Part shown: positions 60,268 through 64,000 of the stretch, in pieces
Position numbering within the stretch: the first letter of the stretch is position 1
Layout of the letters: every line of letters begins with the position of its first letter
Source of the DNA: CAWIJJ01 sp963836405
GTDB taxonomy: Bacteria > Acidobacteriota > Terriglobia > Bryobacterales > Bryobacteraceae
Direction of reading: 5' to 3'
Assembly: GCA_963836405.1 (NCBI GenBank)
Contig: CAWIJL010000002.1
Coordinates: 310,001 to 374,000 of the forward strand
DNA: 64,000 bases
The notes under the pieces: model-generated
What the model was told of the DNA's origin: nothing
Databases searched by the model: none
What the model saw: only the letters and a program-made list of their open reading frames with translations
Program-made: the position numbers and the translations under genes

Positions 60268-60784
60268 GCCGGGTCTCCGGCAGCCGACTTACTCCGACGC
60301 GAAACGGAGAGCCGCCGTGTTGTACGATCCATCCCACCACGACCAGGGCGGCGCCGAACACGAGGAACCCGATATCCCACCAGAGATAGTAGGCGTCCAT
60401 CCGTACGTGGTGAACGCCGAGGATCTCGTGATCGATCAAGCCCTCGACTAAGTTAAAGATGCCCCAGCCGACCAGAATCCATCCCCAGAGGACGCGGGAA
60501 CCCCAAACGCGCCGCCGCGCTTCGGTCACGCGACGATACAGGATTCCGAGTCCGAGCAGCACGGCCAGCCAGGTAATCGTGTGAAAAAGACCATCGCCCA
60601 GAGTGTTCATTCGCAAGCCGGATACGGTATCGACGGAGTAGACGCTGCTGAACATGTGGTGCCATTGAAAGACCTGGTGGAGGAAGATTCCGTCGAAGAA
60701 GCCGCCCAGGCCGACGCCAAGGATTATCCCCGGCAGTTGTACCGGAAGGACGTCGTCAGGGGGTAGCTGGTTATCGGGAGTCAT
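60260..60784 (-). CDS. DUF2243 membrane protein
   Basis: 174 residues, four membrane segments. The motif GGFFDGIFLHQVFQWHHM is diagnostic for DUF2243, with conserved histidines that could bind metal, and FNLVEGLIDHEILGVHHVR follows later. Genes of this family commonly precede ctaG, as here, so a role in respiratory copper or oxidase assembly is inferred. Confidence 0.87.
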   Translation of the reverse strand: MTPDNQLPPDDVLPVQLPGIILGVGLGGFFDGIFLHQVFQWHHMFSSVYSVDTVSGLRMNTLGDGLFHTITWLAVLLGLGILYRRVTEARRRVWGSRVLWGWILVGWGIFNLVEGLIDHEILGVHHVRMDAYYLWWDIGFLVFGAALVVVGWIVQHGGSPFRVGVSRLPETRHA

Positions 60785-60855
60785 GCACAGGGGACGTGCA
60801 ATCGTTGTTCCGATGTGGCTATTGGCTATTGGCCATCGGCTTTCGGCTTCGCCGA

Positions 60856-62031
60856 TTATTCTTTGGCTAGTTCGGCTTGGAGTTGGCGGTAGGCGGCCTC
60901 GTCGTAGTTGGTTTTGAGGCGCTCGCGGGCTTCGGATTTGGGATCGGCGGGGCGGGGGCCTTCCTGCTTCTGGGCGCGGGCGAGGAATTCGGCGGCCTCT
61001 TCGTCGTCCGGATTCCTGTTGAGCACTTCGCGAAAGCTGGCGGCGGCTTCCGTGAAATTGCCGGCGCGCCAGCGGGCGTAGCCGAGGTTGAAGTGGTAGT
61101 CGGGGTCGCCGCTATCGCCGTCGAGGGCTTTCTGGAAGTTGGCGAGGGCGCCGGCGGGATTGTCTTCGCGGCTGAGGGCGGCGCCCAGGTTGTTGAACAC
61201 CTCGTTCAACGGCACGGATTGGGAAACCAGCTCGAAGGAGGCCGCCGCGTTAGCGAAATCACCGAGCTGAAAGCGGGAGAGCCCGAGGAAGAACTGGGCT
61301 TCGAGAAAGTGGGGATCGCTACGCGCGACGCGCGCCAGCCAGCCGGCCGCGATTTTGTAATCCTTCTTCTCCCAGTAAGTTTTACCCAACTGGTAACAGG
61401 GCTGCGAGTAATGCTCGTCGAGGCGGGCGGCCTGGGTGAAATAGCGATGCCGCTGCTCGGGCGAAGCGGCCATGAGTCCACGAATGTAGCTTTCGACCGC
61501 GTCGATTCGGACCGAAGGGCGGGCGCGGACGAAATCGTCGCGGGAGGGCATCGTCTTGGGATGGAAAGTGGCTAGGGCCTCATATCCGAGCCGCACTTCG
61601 AGGGAAGCGAGGTCTTCGAGAGCGCCGGTCTGGCCGAATTCCGGCGACTGGTGCGAGTGCTTCAGGTTGACGACGCGCGCCGTGATGCGCAGAGAGCCCT
61701 TGGTCTGTTCCTTGCCGTTTGGCGGAGGCAGCACCTCGAAGGTGCCGAAGATGAGGCTGGATGCATCCAAAGATTGGCCGATTTTGATCATGGAGGCTTT
61801 GGTCAATTCGGCGCCGGGGCGAAGGGAGAGGCGGCGACAGGCTTCGAGGCGGTCGGCGCGGTCGAGCACGAGCAGCCCTTCGCTCGAGAGCGCGTCGCCC
61901 ACCGATTCGGCGATGCTTTCGCCGACCCAGTCGAGATTGGCCGAACTGGAATGATTGGCAAACGGGAGCACGAGGACGGTTTCGGCGCGCACCGCCGAGC
62001 ACACGAGTACGAAGAAAGCCAAAAACCGCAT
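60856..62031 (-). CDS. Secreted TPR protein with TolB-like N-terminal domain
   Basis: 391 residues with a signal peptide (MRFLAFFVLVCSAVRA). The first domain (VLVLPFANHSSSANLDWVGE, then KIGQSLDASSLIFGTFEV) resembles the FlgO/TolB-like adaptor domain. From about 205 onward TPR units follow: YQLGKTYWEKKDYKIAAGWL, FFLGLSRFQLGDFANAAASF, NNLGAALSREDNPAGALANF and FNLGYARWRAGNFTEAAASF. TPRs bind proteins. The 5' end has a decayed duplicate at 62869. Confidence 0.8.
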   Translation of the reverse strand: MRFLAFFVLVCSAVRAETVLVLPFANHSSSANLDWVGESIAESVGDALSSEGLLVLDRADRLEACRRLSLRPGAELTKASMIKIGQSLDASSLIFGTFEVLPPPNGKEQTKGSLRITARVVNLKHSHQSPEFGQTGALEDLASLEVRLGYEALATFHPKTMPSRDDFVRARPSVRIDAVESYIRGLMAASPEQRHRYFTQAARLDEHYSQPCYQLGKTYWEKKDYKIAAGWLARVARSDPHFLEAQFFLGLSRFQLGDFANAAASFELVSQSVPLNEVFNNLGAALSREDNPAGALANFQKALDGDSGDPDYHFNLGYARWRAGNFTEAAASFREVLNRNPDDEEAAEFLARAQKQEGPRPADPKSEARERLKTNYDEAAYRQLQAELAKE

Positions 62032-62075
62032 GTACTCCCAGTGTAAACGGTGCGCGCGGGGATCCAGCGCGGATC
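61984..62075. repeat. Duplicated segment, copy A
   Basis: Covers the signal-peptide codons and upstream region of the TPR gene. A diverged direct copy lies at 62869-62977 (GCGCGCACCGCCG.GCACACGAGT start, shared CCGCATGTACT and AACGGTGCGCGCG), about 885 bases away. Confidence 0.6.
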
Positions 62076-62123
62076 GGGGGCTGATTGCCGGTGAAGACCG
62101 CTAGCGAACGATTGAGCCAGCGC

Positions 62124-62762
62124 TCAAACGCGCGCGCGTTGGCGGCGGACGAAACGCGATGCCAGGACGGCGGCAAACAAAACGAAAATCGGAACCAAGG
62201 TTGCCGGCTCGGGGGTCGCAACGGGGGCGGGAGAAAATGTAATGGTCGCAACGTCGAGACCTGCGTTGGTCCCATCACCCAGGACGCTGAACGCGGAAAG
62301 GGGCACGCCATACAATGACGACACGGCGTAAGTGGGAAAGGTGGCGAAAAGCGGTAGGGTTTGCGAGCCAAGCGACACGCCGGCCGCATTAAAGCCTTCC
62401 ACCAGGAAGTTGGAGCCGCCGCCAAAATTGAATGCAATCGTAGAGGTGAACGATACCCCTGTGGCGGGACCAGCGTCGAACGTGAACTTGATCGATTCGT
62501 TGTTATCGATAGTGGGAGAGGACACAGGCGACGGCAGGAATCCCAGCCCGCTTCCACTGGTGGAACTCATACTGGTCGCCGCGGTTGCGGTTACGCCTCC
62601 GAAGTCGAACGGACTTGCGAAACTTCCCGCAAGGGGTCTGTAATCCACGACGCCGGCCGACGCGTATGGGATTGCCGCCACAGCCAGAGCCATAGCCGGC
62701 AGAATTTTCATGAGGCGGATGAACCGGATGGTCGATGTTTTTGAACGTTGCAGATGAAGCAC
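62124..62762 (-). CDS. PEP-CTERM sorting-domain protein
   Basis: 212 residues from a GTG at 62762, chosen because GGAGG lies eight bases upstream; an ATG at 62786 and one at 62711 are alternatives. The signal peptide ends near AIPYASA. A beta-sandwich-like body follows (IKFTFDAGPATGVSFTSTIA). The C-terminus has the exosortase signal: TPEPATL, a hydrophobic helix and the basic end RRQRARV. Such proteins are cut and exported by an exosortase (not in the window) and often act in extracellular matrix. Confidence 0.82.
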   Translation of the reverse strand: MLHLQRSKTSTIRFIRLMKILPAMALAVAAIPYASAGVVDYRPLAGSFASPFDFGGVTATAATSMSSTSGSGLGFLPSPVSSPTIDNNESIKFTFDAGPATGVSFTSTIAFNFGGGSNFLVEGFNAAGVSLGSQTLPLFATFPTYAVSSLYGVPLSAFSVLGDGTNAGLDVATITFSPAPVATPEPATLVPIFVLFAAVLASRFVRRQRARV

Positions 62763-62868
62763 TGGAAATACCTCCGAAATTTTCATGTCGTCCAGTCTAC
62801 ATTGGCGGACCGGTTCGTGAGGTAGATCACATTACATCGAACGTATAAACAATTACGAATTGGCGCAG

Positions 62869-62977
62869 GGCGCGCACCGCCGGGCACACGAGTGCGGAGG
62901 AAACCAACAACCGCATGTACTTCAAGTGGGAACGGTGCGCGCGATGGCCGGAGCTTCCGGGCTGGGGCAGCGCGGAT
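62869..62977. repeat. Duplicated segment, copy B
   Basis: Diverged copy of 61984-62075, reading MRLLVSSALVCPAVRA on the minus strand where copy A encodes the TPR signal peptide. It has no gene body and ends at the tail of the next gene. Confidence 0.55.
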
Positions 62978-63288
62978 TATTCGGTGAAGACGAGCTTGGT
63001 TTTGGTGCCGCCGATGCGGATTTCCTGCACCGTGCGGGCTTCGCCGATGCGGACGCTGGTGGCGGGATACTTCTCGCTCACGGTCTCGACTTTGACGGGT
63101 GCTTCGCCGTGCATTTTGCCGTTCTTGAACGTCGCCGTCGTCTCGTCGACAACCTTGATCCGATACTCGCCGGCTTGTAATTCGATGCCGCCGATCTTGG
63201 CGGGCTGCAGCAGGTTGACTGTGTAAGTCTTGGTAGCAGCCAGCGCCATCCCGGTGACGGCGAGTGCGAGCACAAGTATATTCCTCAT
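62977..63288 (-). CDS. Small secreted hypothetical protein
   Basis: 103 residues with a GAGGGAAG site before the ATG and a signal peptide (MRNILVLALAVTGMALAA). The mature part is a small beta barrel: TYTVNLLQPAKIGGIELQAG, EYRIKVVDETTATFKNGK and VQEIRIGGTKTKLVF. Acidobacterial genomes hold many proteins of this type; function unknown. Confidence 0.65.
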   Translation of the reverse strand: MRNILVLALAVTGMALAATKTYTVNLLQPAKIGGIELQAGEYRIKVVDETTATFKNGKMHGEAPVKVETVSEKYPATSVRIGEARTVQEIRIGGTKTKLVFTE

Positions 63289-63403
63289 GTTATTTTCTTC
63301 CCTCGTATGACTGATTGTTAGTTACCGGTGGATTCCGTGTACACAAGATGATACGAGCGAAGACGCAAAACGTTCCGCAACTATTTGCAGTGGGTTTGGC
63401 GGA

Positions 63404-64000
63404 CTAACCGGGTTGCGCGAGGAATTCCCGCACGCGGGCCAGGGCAGCATGGACGATGGCGGAATCCGCGCCGAAGCCGCGCAGCCATTCGAGGCCGGGT
63501 TCCTTGCGAAACCAGGTGATCTGGCGCTTGGCGTAGTTACGCGTGTTTCGTTGCGCGTAGAAAATAGCGTCGCGCGGACCTAACTCGCCGCGAACCATTT
63601 GCAGGGCCTGCTTGTAGCCGTGGGATTCGAGCGGCTTGACGGTGGGCGGGTAGCCGAGGGCGAGGATGTGCCGCACTTCGTCCACGAGGCCGGCTTCGAA
63701 CATGGCGGCGCAGCGGCTGTCGAGGCGGGGATAGAGCAGGTCCCGATCGGGCCCGAGCCCGAGTTTGAGGGTACGGAAGCCGCGCAGGGCGTCGCGGCCG
63801 CCGCGGAAGAGATCGGAAACGCGGGCGCGCGTGAGCAGACAGACTTCGAGGGCGCGGGTGACCTTGGGCACATCGCGGGGGTGGATGTTGGCGGCGGCGG
63901 CGCGGTCGAAGCGGGTGAGGAGGCGGTGCAGGGATCCGGGGCGGCGGGTTTCGCGTTGCGCCAGGCGGTCGCGCAGGGACTGGTCGCGCGAGGGGCCTTC
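63404..64000 (-). CDS. miaA: tRNA dimethylallyltransferase MiaA, 3' part
   Basis: The gene runs off the right edge, so its 5' end is missing. About 198 residues are visible: RRPGSLHRLLTRFDRAAAAN, IHPRDVPKVTRALEV, the swinging domain and the ending YAKRQITWFRKEPGLEWLRG. MiaA adds dimethylallyl to A37 of tRNAs that read U-starting codons. It would begin beyond the window. Confidence 0.92.
   Translation of the reverse strand, partial: EGPSRDQSLRDRLAQRETRRPGSLHRLLTRFDRAAAANIHPRDVPKVTRALEVCLLTRARVSDLFRGGRDALRGFRTLKLGLGPDRDLLYPRLDSRCAAMFEAGLVDEVRHILALGYPPTVKPLESHGYKQALQMVRGELGPRDAIFYAQRNTRNYAKRQITWFRKEPGLEWLRGFGADSAIVHAALARVREFLAQPG

Overview
The window looks like chromosomal DNA of a GC-rich soil Acidobacteriota, most likely the Solibacter/Bryobacter branch. 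Several lineage-typical families support this: a TIGR03435 protein, a TIGR03436 VWFA-type protein, several 'ADOP' ABC permeases, PadR regulators, secreted proteins of unknown function, and a PEP-CTERM protein. No tRNA, rRNA or CRISPR array is visible.

Layout. 0-7.1 kb: the end of a DUF5615 toxin-like gene, a lipase-maturation-factor-like membrane protein, and a divergent two-gene operon for a BcrA/HgdC-type ATPase and its dehydratase-like partner. 7.2-20.5 kb: a HEAT-repeat protein, an MqnD homologue, an M28 peptidase, a PadR-TIGR03435 operon with a clear promoter and operator, a GH27 alpha-galactosidase, and a single gene fusing KdtA (WaaA) to LpxK. 21-24.6 kb: rhomboid-DUF2200, a DHFR-like protein, and the overlapping pair deoB-tpiA. 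24.6-36.6 kb: a 19-bp minisatellite, PadR/ADOP permease modules (one frameshifted, one reduced to a remnant), ThuA and Gfo/Idh/MocA proteins, a VWFA protein, a decayed toxin-antitoxin patch and another ADOP permease. 36.6-41 kb: a gene graveyard with an integrase fragment, a shredded acetylxylan esterase, a REP-like element and the 5' part of a group II intron. 41-43 kb: DUF2007 protein and an Rrf2 regulator next to cysteine synthase. 44.8-49.3 kb: the conserved block rpmH-rnpA-yidD-yidC-khpB-mnmE, which links ribosome/RNase P, membrane insertion and tRNA modification. 49.3-56.4 kb: four genes (GH43, MFS, M16 peptidase, Nramp-like), all carrying frameshifts. 56.6-58.6 kb: an intact IS1634-type element. 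58.9-64 kb: two truncated genes meeting head to head, a second REP-like element, CtaG-DUF2243, a TPR protein, a PEP-CTERM protein and the end of miaA.

The most interesting points are the kdtA-lpxK fusion, the minisatellite next to an apparently leaderless PadR gene, the PadR palindrome over its own -10 box, the two REP-like hairpins with unrelated outer stems, the rnpA gene with no canonical start codon, and the Nramp-like transporter without the metal-binding motifs. I do not see a clearly new defence or biosynthetic system. Frameshifts clustered between 49.3 and 56.4 kb probably reflect local sequence quality rather than gene decay.
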